From Porticoccaceae bacterium (GTDB lineage Bacteria > Pseudomonadota > Gammaproteobacteria > Pseudomonadales > Porticoccaceae): a DNA stretch of 36,568 nucleotides. The stretch's first letter is position 1, and each line of letters opens with the position of its first letter. Both the position numbers and the translations under genes were made by a program. Shown here piece after piece: positions 8,054 to 16,544 of the stretch. Location: assembly GCA_018654575.1 (NCBI GenBank), contig JABILI010000102.1, forward strand, positions 1 to 36,568, given 5' to 3'. A model generated the notes under the pieces. That model was not told the origin of the DNA, made no database searches, and saw only the letters and a program-made list of their open reading frames with translations.

Positions 8054-9781
8054 ATGCGATTAAAAGCGCTTCTCACCCAGCGATTCACGGCGGCGATGCG
8101 TTCCGCGGGTATTCCCGAAGATTGTTCTCCCATGGTTGCTTTGAGCGGGAAGCCTAAATTTGGTGACTATCAAGCCAACGGCTCTATGGGTGCGGCCAAA
8201 AGGATGAAAACCAGCCCCAGAGATCTAGCGGCAGAAATCCTTGAACATATCGATCTTGAGGGGATCGCGGAGAAGCTGGAAATTGCAGGTCCAGGATTTA
8301 TCAACATTCATCTAAGTAAGCCTTTCCTAGCAGAAAATCTTAATCAAGCGAAACCCAGAGAGCTTGAACCTGAAGATCAACAAACTGTAGTCATTGATTA
8401 CTCCTCGCCAAACCTTGCCAAGGAAATGCATGTAGGGCATTTGCGTTCTACCATAATCGGAGATTCCTTAGCCCGAGTTCTTGAATATCAAGGCCATATC
8501 GTTAAACGTCAAAATCATATGGGCGACTGGGGCACTCAGTTTGGCATGCTGATTGCCGAGCTAGAAATGCACTTAGGTGAAGGTGAACAAGCAGAGCTAG
8601 CTTTGGATGACTTGGAGCTTTTTTATCAGCAGTCAAAAAAGCATTTTGATGAAGATCCGGACTTTGCCAACAAGGCGCGTGAGTACGTCGTAAAACTGCA
8701 GTCCGGTGATGCACATTGCCGCAAACTTTGGCACAAGTTTATTAAGGTGTCAGTCGCACATAGTCTAGATATCTACCAACGACTCAATGTCGGGCTTCTT
8801 GAAGCGCACATTCAACCTGAAAGCGCCTATAACGATGCCCTAGAAACAGTCGTCGACGACCTAAGCAATCAAGGCATAGCCGTAGACTCTGATGGTGCAA
8901 AGGTGGTTTTTCTGCCTGAGTTGGCGGACAAAAATGGTAATCCTTCCCCGATGCTAGTAAAAAAATCTGGCGGCGGGTTTCTCTACGCAACCAGCGACCT
9001 GGCTGCGTTGCGTTATAGGGTCAATGAACTGCATGCCGATCGTATTCTATATTTTATTGACGCCCGTCAGTCCCTGCATATGAAACAGGTGTTTATTACG
9101 GGTCGTAAGGCCGGCTATATACCGAAAAGAGTCCGCATGGAGCACCACCCATTCGGCACTATGATGGGCGAAGATGGGCGACCGTTTAAAACTCGCAGTG
9201 GCGGCACCGTAAAATTAGCCGACTTGCTAGTAGAGGCCGTGCAGCGTGCTGAAAGATTGGTGCGTGAAAAGAACAACAACCTCAGCGAAGAGCAAGTTAA
9301 AGATATTGCCAATAAGGTGGGTATTGGCGCGGTTAAATACGCAGACTTGAGTATCACTCGCACCAATGATTATATTTTTGACTGGGACTCAATGTTGTCT
9401 TTTGAAGGTAACACAGCGCCTTATTTACAGTACGCCTACACCCGAATTTCAAGTATTTTCCGCAAGGCCGGCAAAAATCCTGGAACGATTTCAGCAGAGA
9501 TCGATATCATTAAGAGCCAAGAGAAAGCCTTAGCGCTCAAGTTAATCCAATTTGAGGAAGTGATCGACCAAGTGGCCATAGATTGCTACCCCCACACTCT
9601 CTGTACCTATTTGTACGAGTTAGCCAGTGTCTTTATGGCTTTCTATGAATTTTGTCCGATATTAAAGAAGGATGTGCCGGAGGCTACACAAAACAGCCGT
9701 CTAAAACTTTCCGCACTTAGCGCAGCCACCTTAGCTCAAGGCCTTGATCTACTTGGCATCGAAGTTATGGAACAAATGTAA
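8054..9781 (+). CDS. argS: Arginyl-tRNA synthetase
   Basis: 575 residues from the ATG at 8054, almost the E. coli length. The open frame extends 25 codons further upstream, but [11 protein letters not shown] aligns with the family N-terminus and AGGAA lies nine bases before it. The N-terminal additional domain ends near residue 90. The class I HIGH box appears as HVGH (126-129) in [17 protein letters not shown]. The KMSK region is replaced by [11 protein letters not shown], as usual in ArgRS. The DALR anticodon-binding domain follows ([10 protein letters not shown] onward). It charges tRNA-Arg; a tRNA-Arg(ACG) gene lies at 31766. It converges on putP with a 41-bp gap and no visible terminator. 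Confidence 0.96.
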   Translation: MRLKALLTQRFTAAMRSAGIPEDCSPMVALSGKPKFGDYQANGSMGAAKRMKTSPRDLAAEILEHIDLEGIAEKLEIAGPGFINIHLSKPFLAENLNQAKPRELEPEDQQTVVIDYSSPNLAKEMHVGHLRSTIIGDSLARVLEYQGHIVKRQNHMGDWGTQFGMLIAELEMHLGEGEQAELALDDLELFYQQSKKHFDEDPDFANKAREYVVKLQSGDAHCRKLWHKFIKVSVAHSLDIYQRLNVGLLEAHIQPESAYNDALETVVDDLSNQGIAVDSDGAKVVFLPELADKNGNPSPMLVKKSGGGFLYATSDLAALRYRVNELHADRILYFIDARQSLHMKQVFITGRKAGYIPKRVRMEHHPFGTMMGEDGRPFKTRSGGTVKLADLLVEAVQRAERLVREKNNNLSEEQVKDIANKVGIGAVKYADLSITRTNDYIFDWDSMLSFEGNTAPYLQYAYTRISSIFRKAGKNPGTISAEIDIIKSQEKALALKLIQFEEVIDQVAIDCYPHTLCTYLYELASVFMAFYEFCPILKKDVPEATQNSRLKLSALSAATLAQGLDLLGIEVMEQM

Positions 9782-9822
9782 TAAGCTAATCTTCACCCAC
9801 AGCAGCCTCATTAGCACGATAA

Positions 9823-11322
9823 TTACTTGATTGTCGCGGTATTTACCTGCTGTTCCATAAGATTAAACTGGCTCGCTACTACTTGATTTTCGGGCTTTTT
9901 ATCAAGAATAGATACCAGTGTAATAGCGACTAAAGAAAAAATAAATCCTGGCACTAAGGCATAGAGATCGAATATTCCTCCCTGTAGCTGAGACCAAACA
10001 ATCACGGTTAGACCGCCTACTACTATTCCCGTCAAAGCGCCTGATGAAGTCATTTTCTTCCAATACAAACTAACTAATATAGCCGGCCCTATCGAGGCTC
10101 CCAAACCCGCCCAAGCATAAGAGACGACATCAAGGACTTTACTATCTGGTTGCATCGCAAGAAGGGTTGCACAGAGCGCTAACACGACCACAGCTATGCG
10201 CCCTACCTGTAACCGATTTTCAGTACTCAACTGTTTTTTAACCATCAAAGGATACAGATCCTCAGCCAAAGATGATGAGCAGACTAACAACTGAGAATCC
10301 ACTGTGCTCATAATGGCAGCAAGAATAGCCGCCAGTAAAATACCCGCAATCAAAGGGTGGAAAATCAAGCCAGTTAGGGCGATAAAGACTTTCTCAGAAT
10401 CAGGTAGTAGATCCGGCAAATAAGCAACACCACTAAGCCCCACTATGATCGCTAGCAAATAGCACACTGCCGCCCAAAAAATGCCTATGCTGGCAGCTTT
10501 ACTAGTCTCTGAGGCCGATCTCAGAGCCATGAATCGAGCCAATATATGTGGTTGTCCAAAATAACCTAGCCCCCAACCCATGGTACTAACAATAAACATC
10601 AGCCCTAAAGCATCTCCATTAGCATCGGTAAACATATTAAGTAACTCAGGGTTTGTCTGGCTAATTTGAGAGGTAAACTCGCCAACTCCACCTGACTGCG
10701 ATATGACCATCACAGGAACGCAGGCCAGCGCTAATAACATTAGTAGCCCTTGAAAAACATCGGTCCAGGACACCGCTAGAAAGCCACCAAATAGGGTGTA
10801 GACGAGAATCAAGGTGACACTAACAAATACAGCTATATGGTAGTCGAAACCAAATACTTCATTAAATAGTTTTCCGCCAGCGATCAAACCAGATCCCACA
10901 TAAAACAAGAAGAATAATAAAATGCTGATACTGGCAATAACCTTAAGCCAAGGCGTTTGATCGGCAAACCGCCGCTGCAAGAAAGTAGGCAAGGTAACAG
11001 CATCGTCCAGTAGCGCGCTGTATATACGCAGTCTTTTGGCCACCAGCATCCAATTTGCAGCGACCCCAATGACAAGTCCAATGGATATCCACGCCGCCTC
11101 TAATCCGGCCAAGTAGGCATACCCAGGTAAACCTAACAACACCCAACCGCTCATATCCGATGCGCCGGCACTAATAGCTGATACAGCAGGTGATAATTCT
11201 CGACCACCCAGAAAATAATCTGTGGCATTTTTGGTTTTTAAGTAGGCGTAAAAACCGATACTTAGTACGATCGCAACATAGGCCAAAAAAGCTACAATGG
11301 TAGAGACAGACAAATTAGACAT
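9823..11322 (-). CDS. putP: Sodium/proline symporter
   Basis: 499 residues, solute:sodium symporter family with about 13 TM helices. PutP-type features are the N-terminus with TKNATDYFLGGRELSPAVSAISAGASDMSGW (the Na+ and proline site region of TM2), LFGGFLAVSWTDVFQG, GYFGQPHILARFMALRS and ILAAIMSTVDSQLLV. AAGGGA precedes the ATG at 11322. It imports proline using the sodium gradient, as nutrient or osmoprotectant. It lies 64 bp downstream of the DoxX gene on the same strand. No putA is near, so an osmotic role is as likely as catabolism. Confidence 0.95.
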   Translation of the reverse strand: MSNLSVSTIVAFLAYVAIVLSIGFYAYLKTKNATDYFLGGRELSPAVSAISAGASDMSGWVLLGLPGYAYLAGLEAAWISIGLVIGVAANWMLVAKRLRIYSALLDDAVTLPTFLQRRFADQTPWLKVIASISILLFFLFYVGSGLIAGGKLFNEVFGFDYHIAVFVSVTLILVYTLFGGFLAVSWTDVFQGLLMLLALACVPVMVISQSGGVGEFTSQISQTNPELLNMFTDANGDALGLMFIVSTMGWGLGYFGQPHILARFMALRSASETSKAASIGIFWAAVCYLLAIIVGLSGVAYLPDLLPDSEKVFIALTGLIFHPLIAGILLAAILAAIMSTVDSQLLVCSSSLAEDLYPLMVKKQLSTENRLQVGRIAVVVLALCATLLAMQPDSKVLDVVSYAWAGLGASIGPAILVSLYWKKMTSSGALTGIVVGGLTVIVWSQLQGGIFDLYALVPGFIFSLVAITLVSILDKKPENQVVASQFNLMEQQVNTATIK

Positions 11323-11386
11323 GCTTTTCCCTTATTAAATTTTGATGCCAGTGGGACGTGTACATATTGCTAGTTTAGGCCTAGCT

Positions 11387-11785
11387 TTATTTTTCCACAT
11401 ACACATTGCTAGCTTTCCCCATATTCATTGCAGCTAATAGTAACAATCCTGCAAATATTCCCATGTTTTTCACAAAATTTTGAGTTTCATGTTTGGCATC
11501 AACACCTTCATAAACATTCCAAAAATCATGTAGATTCAGGTTTATGAGCAAAACCATACCTGCTAGACCAAGCGCGCATATAACAAGTTGTTTATTGATC
11601 AACAGGCAAATACTCGCACCAATTTGGATTATGCCAGCAAGCGCAAGTAGCAAGGGCAACATTATCATGCCGTGGGTTTCCATGAGCACTATATGCATAT
11701 CCCATGCAGCAAACTTCATAATCCCTGGCAAGAGAAAATAGAAGGCTAATAATATTCGACCAGCGTGTGTCAATGCAGATTTCAA
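11387..11785 (-). CDS. DoxX family membrane protein
   Basis: 132 residues with four hydrophobic helices (about 8-25, 42-62, 67-85 and 108-123). The motif GRILLAFYFLLPGIMKFAAW is typical of DoxX/SURF4-like proteins. The start is a TTG at 11785 with AAGGAG six bases upstream, a strong site that decides it. DoxX proteins are integral inner-membrane proteins tied loosely to respiration or redox stress; the exact role here is unknown. It lies between ttcA (70 bp upstream) and putP. Confidence 0.82.
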   Translation of the reverse strand: MKSALTHAGRILLAFYFLLPGIMKFAAWDMHIVLMETHGMIMLPLLLALAGIIQIGASICLLINKQLVICALGLAGMVLLINLNLHDFWNVYEGVDAKHETQNFVKNMGIFAGLLLLAAMNMGKASNVYVEK

Positions 11786-11854
11786 TGGAAACTCCTTTTC
11801 TTATTTAAAGTGTTATTTGTTGTCAGTTTACCCAAGCGTCGGCTAATCATGGAT

Positions 11855-12709
11855 TTAAACGTTAATCGCCCGAATAAACGATTCAATTTCAACATTCTCG
11901 CTCTGCTCTATCTCCAGTTTTTCTTGTGTCAAACCGACAAAGTCAAATAACTCTGTATCCGCTAGCTGTGACGGCGCTACATTTTTAATCGCTCCAAAAA
12001 TTGCATCAATACGCCCAGGAAACTGTCGCTCCCACTGTTTCAGCATATCCTTTACCGCATTTCGCTGCAGGCCCGTTTGTGAGCCGCACAAATTACAGGG
12101 AATAATCGGGAATTGCTTAAGCTCAGCCAGCTCAATAAGATCGGACTCTCGGCAGTAAGCCAGCGGTCGAATCAATACATTTTTCTTGTCATCGGACAAT
12201 AACTTAGGTGGCATCGCCTTAAGTTTTCCCTGATAAAACATATTCAAAAACAATGTTTCAACAACATCATCACGGTGATGACCGAGAGCAACCTTGGTTG
12301 CGCCAATTTGTTCTGCGAAACCATACAAGGTACCGCGCCGCAATCTAGAACAGAGGCTACAGTAGGTCTTACCCTCGGGAATTTTGCTGGTGACAATACT
12401 GTAAGTATCTTTTTCCAAAATATGATATTCGATATCAAGCTTATCAAGATAAGCAGGTAACACATGCTCGGGGAATCCAGGCTGTTTTTGATCTAAGTTA
12501 ACCGCTATTAGCTCAAATTTAATCGGCGCATTTTTCTGCAGATTCATAAGAATATCTAGCATCGCGTAGGAATCTTTACCCCCGGAGAGGCATACCATAA
12601 TGCGATCGCCTTCCTCAATCATGCGGTAATCTGCCACAGCTTTACCGACATTGCGGCGCAGCCGCTTCTGCAGTTTATTAGCCTCTAATTGATTTTTACG
12701 TAACGACAT
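11855..12709 (-). CDS. ttcA: tRNA 2-thiocytidine biosynthesis protein TtcA
   Basis: 284 residues. It thiolates C32 in certain tRNAs (including tRNA-Arg species) using ATP and a [4Fe-4S] cluster. The PP-loop ATPase motif SGGKDS is at 42-47. The cluster cysteines are CSLC (C117, C120) and C205 of [21 protein letters not shown] and [11 protein letters not shown] are also family-specific. The ATG at 12709 was preferred over a GTG four codons upstream because a promoter-like TATACT at 12743-12738 leaves only a short leader. The N-terminal helix ([18 protein letters not shown]) is as in E. coli. Confidence 0.96.
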   Translation of the reverse strand: MSLRKNQLEANKLQKRLRRNVGKAVADYRMIEEGDRIMVCLSGGKDSYAMLDILMNLQKNAPIKFELIAVNLDQKQPGFPEHVLPAYLDKLDIEYHILEKDTYSIVTSKIPEGKTYCSLCSRLRRGTLYGFAEQIGATKVALGHHRDDVVETLFLNMFYQGKLKAMPPKLLSDDKKNVLIRPLAYCRESDLIELAELKQFPIIPCNLCGSQTGLQRNAVKDMLKQWERQFPGRIDAIFGAIKNVAPSQLADTELFDFVGLTQEKLEIEQSENVEIESFIRAINV

Positions 12710-12737
12710 TTTGTAGACCACTCATTTTGGTGCGCGC

Positions 12738-12767
12738 AGTATAGTAGCTGGATGCGCTCATCGGCAA
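12738..12767 (-). promoter_or_regulatory. Putative ttcA promoter overlapping a hairpin
   Basis: On the reverse strand TTGCCG (12767-12762), 18 bases, then TATACT (12743-12738). The expected RNA start is near 12731, about 20 bases before the ATG. The -35 element overlaps one arm of the hairpin at 12761-12789. Confidence 0.35.
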
Positions 12768-12789
12768 ATGGCGAAGCGTCATTTGCGTA
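12761..12789. repeat. 10-bp hairpin between the lipocalin gene and ttcA
   Basis: GCAAATGGCG (12764-12773), loop AAG, then CGTCATTTGC (12777-12786): ten pairs, one of them G-T. Read on the reverse strand it falls 38 bases after the lipocalin stop, so it could end that transcript, but no T-run follows. It also touches the proposed -35 of ttcA, so a protein or RNA role at the start of ttcA is possible. Confidence 0.5.
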
Positions 12790-12824
12790 ATAATTGGTTT
12801 TTATCGACAACTAAAAAGACTGCC

Positions 12825-13721
12825 CTAAAACCTCATCCCCAAAAGATAATTAACCAATTCTTTAAGCTCTTCCGGTGGGTTGTCATCATCAAATGTCACA
12901 CTCCTATGTGTTTTACCCTCTGATTTTATGGCTAATGAGGTAACCATGGCTCCATCAAACTGGTAACGTTTAGACGGCGCTTGGAGATCCTCAATAGCAG
13001 CCACATCTAAGCCCGCTAAAATCGTTGCCAAGACATTGAGATTAGTCTTAGTTAACATAGTTTGGAACATTTTTTTATCATTTAAAAAGTAGCTATACCT
13101 GCCCTTCTGCACAACGACTCGTTCCGATTTTCCTCGAGTAATCGCCGAGTATTCAATATTTTCAACGCTTGGCGCCTGCAAAGATACAGACCGTTTTGGA
13201 ATCTTATGCACTGCCCTCTGTAACAACGCAGTGTCATAGCCCAACGACCGCACTTGAGACACTAACTCACCATAGTCTTGATCAGAAATTTGCGCTGTCC
13301 GCGCCATAATCCAAACATAATCACGACTCGTTCGGCCAATAATTGTTTGCTGGTAATTATCATCCAAGTAGACAATTCTATAATCGGCCTTGATGGGCCA
13401 TACAAATTGCATCCCCCAAATCGCGTTATTACTATTATCAACGACAAAGCCACGCGGACGATAGATTTTCTGTTCTCCATCAAGGCTGCCATCATTGAAG
13501 GTAAAGGTGGTTGCAATAGTGCCATCAGCATCCCTTTGGTACGATTCCACTGGATTGTAAGCATCTTTTTCAAGAAAAGTAGGGATATTAGCGATTACAT
13601 ACCAGTCACCCATGAAACGATCCAGGTCGACAGAATCCACTGCAGGCATTGGCGCATGCGTATTGCAGGCAACACCCGTTAGTGCCATTATGATGAGTAA
13701 GGTAAATCTAAAGACTCGCAT
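12825..13721 (-). CDS. Blc-like lipocalin lipoprotein with a ~115-residue C-terminal extension
   Basis: 298 residues from the ATG at 13721, which follows GGAGGGAG. A signal peptide ends in TGVAC, a slightly weak lipobox, so it is probably a lipoprotein. Residues about 25-180 are a bacterial lipocalin like E. coli Blc: the GxW motif GDWYVIANIP, RPRGFVVD, then SRDYVWIMARTAQISD near the end of the barrel. Blc stops there, but this protein continues for about 115 residues (PKRSVSLQAPS... to NYLLGMRF) with alternating beta-like segments (GKSERVVVQKGRYSYFL, DGAMVTSLAIKSEGKT) and a final helix. I do not recognise that part. Lipocalins of this type bind fatty acids or lysophospholipids in the outer membrane. 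The start overlaps the upstream gene by 14 bp, so translation is probably coupled. Confidence 0.86.
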   Translation of the reverse strand: MRVFRFTLLIIMALTGVACNTHAPMPAVDSVDLDRFMGDWYVIANIPTFLEKDAYNPVESYQRDADGTIATTFTFNDGSLDGEQKIYRPRGFVVDNSNNAIWGMQFVWPIKADYRIVYLDDNYQQTIIGRTSRDYVWIMARTAQISDQDYGELVSQVRSLGYDTALLQRAVHKIPKRSVSLQAPSVENIEYSAITRGKSERVVVQKGRYSYFLNDKKMFQTMLTKTNLNVLATILAGLDVAAIEDLQAPSKRYQFDGAMVTSLAIKSEGKTHRSVTFDDDNPPEELKELVNYLLGMRF

Positions 13722-14343
13722 TTGATTCTCCCTCCACTTCATAGACCCGTTTGTATCTTAGTTTCCCAACTACTTTTACGTCAGACTCCAAAGATTGCCA
13801 GACGCCTGATCCACTATATTGCAGACGGATCTCGGACTTTGGTAATCCAAGCGTTTTATGCATAATTCCTGTGCTTGAGTCCTGTTGTGACCCAAGCGTA
13901 ATCGGCGTGTATTGGCCTGTTTCTACATTGAGTAAAAATTCATTTTCAAGCCATTCGGGTCGCCAATAGGCAAAGCTTTTTATGCAACCATTAAGACTCA
14001 CATCAACACCCGCCTTGGTCACGACAAAGTTGCCCGCTGTTATTTTGGCGCTGATCGTGGAGTGTTTATTGTTACGTTGGGTGGAGCTTTCTACACTTTG
14101 TAAACAGCCATCACTCCAAATTTCTTTGGCCAAGTGCCGATATTTAATTTTTTTCACCAACAGTACCTTAAAGTCCATTGATACCACTGAAGTGACGTGA
14201 AGGCCGCTTCCGTCCTCAATCAACGTAAAGTTGTGCTGCCCAACCTCTCGATCATCTAGAAACACATTAAATTTAATAATCTCGCTGTCAGCTCTACAAA
14301 TCCCTACCGGGATTAATAGTACTAAAAACAATAGCCGATACAT
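13708..14343 (-). CDS. Exported protein of DUF6134/DUF3108-like type
   Basis: 211 residues with a clean Sec signal peptide (MYRLLFLVLLIPVGICRADS) and no lipobox. The mature part is beta-rich, opening IIKFNVFLDDREVGQHNFTL, then VVSMDFKVLLVKKIKYRHLAKEIWSDGCLQSVES and late PKSEIRLQYSGSGVWQSLES. This pattern of a periplasmic beta protein with a fixed 'internal signal' segment fits DUF6134. Strong AAAAGGAG precedes the ATG. The 3' end overlaps the lipocalin start by 14 bp, marking them as one unit. I infer a shared envelope job, perhaps lipid or carotenoid handling, but nothing in the sequence proves it. Confidence 0.75.
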   Translation of the reverse strand: MYRLLFLVLLIPVGICRADSEIIKFNVFLDDREVGQHNFTLIEDGSGLHVTSVVSMDFKVLLVKKIKYRHLAKEIWSDGCLQSVESSTQRNNKHSTISAKITAGNFVVTKAGVDVSLNGCIKSFAYWRPEWLENEFLLNVETGQYTPITLGSQQDSSTGIMHKTLGLPKSEIRLQYSGSGVWQSLESDVKVVGKLRYKRVYEVEGESNASL

Positions 14344-14398
14344 GACAAACTCCTTTTACTGTCAATATTAAATAGCTGATTTCGCCATCGAACCAAGG

Positions 14399-14424
14399 TG
14401 ACGACAAAAGCCGCTTTGTCGTCA
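14399..14424. repeat. Perfect 10-bp inverted repeat, loop of 6
   Basis: TGACGACAAA (14399-14408), AGCCGC loop, TTTGTCGTCA (14415-14424). All ten pairs are Watson-Crick. It lies after smrA and 55 bp before the DUF6134-like gene. No T-run follows on either strand, so it is an unusual terminator at best; a regulator site or leader RNA structure is equally possible. Confidence 0.6.
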
Positions 14425-14428
14425 TCCA

Positions 14429-14451
14429 AAAGACTCTTGCGCTAAGTCTTT
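14429..14451 (-). terminator. Weak hairpin after smrA, possible terminator
   Basis: AAAGACT (14429-14435) and AGTCTTT (14445-14451) form seven perfect pairs around a 9-base loop. Read from smrA, the second arm ends in TTTT before GG, a poor T-run. It lies 33 bases after the smrA stop and 5 bases from the larger hairpin at 14399. Confidence 0.35.
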
Positions 14452-14483
14452 CTAAAAAGAACTCAAAGCTACATTACCAATGT

Positions 14484-15113
14484 TTAACGCTTGGTACGCT
14501 TAGCTTGGTTGATTTTTTCTGCTGTTTCTCTGCGAGAAGAACTATCTTTTTTAACCAATATGTAAGTAGCACCTGCCCCGCCATGAGATTTTCGAGCACT
14601 ATGGAAAGCTAGCACCTGATCAAATTGCCGCAACCAATGATTAACACAACTTTTTAGGCGCGCTGGCTGCTCTCTTCCTTCGCCTTTGCCGTGAGTAACT
14701 AAAGCACACCTTACCCCATGTTTGTGACAATCTTCTACAAAGTGCCACAGAGCCTTGCGAGCCTGCTCTACGGTATGCCGATGCAGATCAAGCCTCGACT
14801 GAATCTCATATTTTCCCAGACGTAAGTTTTTGTACACCCCATGTTGAACGCCCGGTCTCACGAACTCTAGGTACGCAAGGGGGTCTACCTGTTGAATGAT
14901 ACTCGCTGGATCAAGGATATTGGACTCAGCGACCACCTCTTCCTGTGCAGCTTTGCGCCTCTCCAGGACACCTGGCGTAATCTGTGCCGGCTTGGAAATA
15001 TGCGAAGAACCTTTACCGCCCAAAGGCTGGATATCATCTCCAACCATATCAACAAATGGCTTATCACTTAGCTCGCCTGGTTTTGACTTCTCTCGACCAT
15101 CTGTCGATGACAT
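14484..15113 (-). CDS. smrA: Smr-domain DNA endonuclease, SmrA-like
   Basis: 209 residues: a low-complexity N-terminal half, then an Smr domain like the C-terminus of MutS2. The motif LDLHRHTVEQARKAL corresponds to LDLHG-x6-A, with R in place of the usual G. The catalytic-type loop THGKGEGR (HGxGxG) is followed by LKSCVNHWLRQFDQVLAFHSARKSHGGAGATYILVK. Stand-alone Smr proteins have nicking endonuclease activity in E. coli. The last ~15 residues are basic and could aid DNA binding. It is divergent from slyD, 99 bp apart. SmrB is the alternative; the LDLH...HGKG pattern alone does not fully separate the two. Confidence 0.88.
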   Translation of the reverse strand: MSSTDGREKSKPGELSDKPFVDMVGDDIQPLGGKGSSHISKPAQITPGVLERRKAAQEEVVAESNILDPASIIQQVDPLAYLEFVRPGVQHGVYKNLRLGKYEIQSRLDLHRHTVEQARKALWHFVEDCHKHGVRCALVTHGKGEGREQPARLKSCVNHWLRQFDQVLAFHSARKSHGGAGATYILVKKDSSSRRETAEKINQAKRTKR

Positions 15114-15156
15114 ATTATTTGCCCTAGTTTTGATTAACCAAAATTATGACGTGGGT

Positions 15157-15171
15157 AGTCGCTGTGCGACT
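15157..15171. promoter_or_regulatory. Small palindrome in the smrA-slyD divergent region
   Basis: AGTCGC (15157-15162), TGT, GCGACT (15166-15171), a perfect 6-bp inverted repeat. A TATTAT -10-like hexamer follows at 15183-15188, 25 bases before the slyD ATG, so the palindrome would cover that promoter's -35 zone. It is a candidate operator, with sequence evidence only. Confidence 0.3.
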
Positions 15172-15212
15172 CATGGTTGATGTATTATACCCACCCCTGA
15201 CAGGAGCCCACC

Positions 15213-15698
15213 ATGCACGTTTCCGCCCACCACGTTATTAGCGTCCACTATACCCTTACCGATGATAATGAAGCATTGATTGACTCAACTTACGATGATA
15301 AGAAGCCAATGGTTTACCTTCATGGTCGCGGTCAGATGATTATTGGATTTGAGAAGGCCGTCGCGAAGGCTGAAATCGGTGAAAAAAGACATTTTACCGT
15401 AACCCCCAATGAGGGTTATGGATTGCGAAATGTTAATAACACACAACGCATTCCCATCAAGTACCTAAAGCATGAAGGGAAATTGTCGATCGGCAAAGCC
15501 ATACATGTCAATACTGACAGTGGTGTTAAGCCAGGTACGGTCATTAAAGTCGGACGCTTCAATGTTGATGTCGACATGAATCACCCCCTTGCGGGGAAAA
15601 ATCTTAGCTTTGAGGTCGAGGTTGTAGATATTAGAAAAGCGACCGAAGAAGAGACCGCCCATGGCCATGTTCACGGCGATCAAGGTTGCGACCATTAA
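15213..15698 (+). CDS. slyD: FKBP-type peptidyl-prolyl isomerase SlyD
   Basis: 161 residues with the SlyD layout. The split FKBP domain starts VHYTLTDDNEALIDSTYDDKKPMVYLHGRGQMIIGFEKAV. The insert-in-flap chaperone domain occupies about 68-130 (VTPNEGYGLRNV onward), then the FKBP resumes with HPLAGKNLSFEVEVVDIRKAT. The tail ends HGHVHGDQGCDH, a short His/Cys metal-binding tail of the kind that handles Ni2+ in E. coli. It is cytoplasmic. CAGGAG precedes the ATG. The stop codon overlaps the next gene's start (TAATG), so the TSUP permease is translationally coupled. Confidence 0.95.
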   Translation: MHVSAHHVISVHYTLTDDNEALIDSTYDDKKPMVYLHGRGQMIIGFEKAVAKAEIGEKRHFTVTPNEGYGLRNVNNTQRIPIKYLKHEGKLSIGKAIHVNTDSGVKPGTVIKVGRFNVDVDMNHPLAGKNLSFEVEVVDIRKATEEETAHGHVHGDQGCDH

Positions 15699-16477
15699 TG
15701 GAGCTGTACTGGTACCAATATGCCTTGATTGCAATAGTTTTTATATGGAGTGGCTTTGTGCGTTCAGGGCTGGGGTTTGGCGGAGCATTATTTACCATAC
15801 CCTTTCTGCTGCTGATTCATGATGATCCCTTATTTTTCCTACCTATTATTTCCATTCATTTACTATTTTTCGCCCCTTCGACACTTGTGTTTGGTAAGCG
15901 CAAAGCGACTGACGGTCAAAACCAACCTGCTGCTGATGCCAACACTGTTAACTGGCGCTTTGTCCGTTTTTCACTGGCGATTATGTTCATACCGAAGTTA
16001 GTCGGTGTTGTCGGTCTTATCGTGCTACCGACAGAGCTAATGAATAGTATTATTTTCTTTTTGATTGCCGGTTACTCAATGACCTACATCTTGGGTCGTC
16101 CACTGCAAAGTAGCAGCCTAACTTTCGACATTGTATTTTTGGTCATTGGTGCCTATATCAGCGGGACATCGCTGGTTGGTGGGCCAATGGTTATCGCGGT
16201 CGCACTGCGTCATATCAAACCTTTTCAGTTCAGAGACACCTTATTCGTTATTTGGACAGTTCTGGTAAGTATAAAACTGGCCGCGTTCGTATGGGCCGGT
16301 ATCAGTCTGAACTTTGTCGCTGCGCTATATTTACTCCCATTTGCTGGAATAGGTCATTTTATTGGCTTTGGTGCGCATGAGAGATTACTGCGGCAGGATA
16401 GTAAAAAGTTCTATCGAATTCTAGGATCGATATTATTCTGCGCTTCTGGCGCGGGGTTGTACCAGGTGCTGTCCTAG
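15698..16477 (+). CDS. TSUP (TauE/SafE) family membrane permease
   Basis: 259 residues from the ATG at 15698, which shares bases with the slyD stop. It has about 8 TM helices. The N-terminal repeat shows SGFVRSGLGFGGALFTIPFLLL, the typical glycine-rich TSUP signature, and the matching C-terminal half has YISGTSLVGGPMVIAVALRH. TSUP proteins export or import sulfite, sulfoacetate or related anions; the substrate cannot be read from the sequence. Coupling to slyD is unusual and no sulfur genes are nearby. A bidirectional terminator follows directly. Confidence 0.88.
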   Translation: MELYWYQYALIAIVFIWSGFVRSGLGFGGALFTIPFLLLIHDDPLFFLPIISIHLLFFAPSTLVFGKRKATDGQNQPAADANTVNWRFVRFSLAIMFIPKLVGVVGLIVLPTELMNSIIFFLIAGYSMTYILGRPLQSSSLTFDIVFLVIGAYISGTSLVGGPMVIAVALRHIKPFQFRDTLFVIWTVLVSIKLAAFVWAGISLNFVAALYLLPFAGIGHFIGFGAHERLLRQDSKKFYRILGSILFCASGAGLYQVLS

Positions 16478-16516
16478 AAAAAAGAGCGCCATGAACATTC
16501 TCATAGCGCCCTTTTC
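16478..16516. terminator. Bidirectional rho-independent terminator
   Basis: A-rich start, stem AGAGCGCCATGA / TCATAGCGCCCT with two mismatches and a 6-base loop (ACATTC), then TTTT. It has an A-run on one side and a T-run on the other, so it can stop both the TSUP gene and the convergent acyl-CoA dehydrogenase gene, whose stop is at 16545. Confidence 0.65.
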
Positions 16517-16544
16517 CGGGGGTAAAGCTGTTTAAATCAGCCTT

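Noticed and set aside
11369-11385. GCTAG...CTAGC hairpin after the DoxX gene as a terminator
   Set aside because: Five pairs only, next to the stop codon, without a T-run on the right side.
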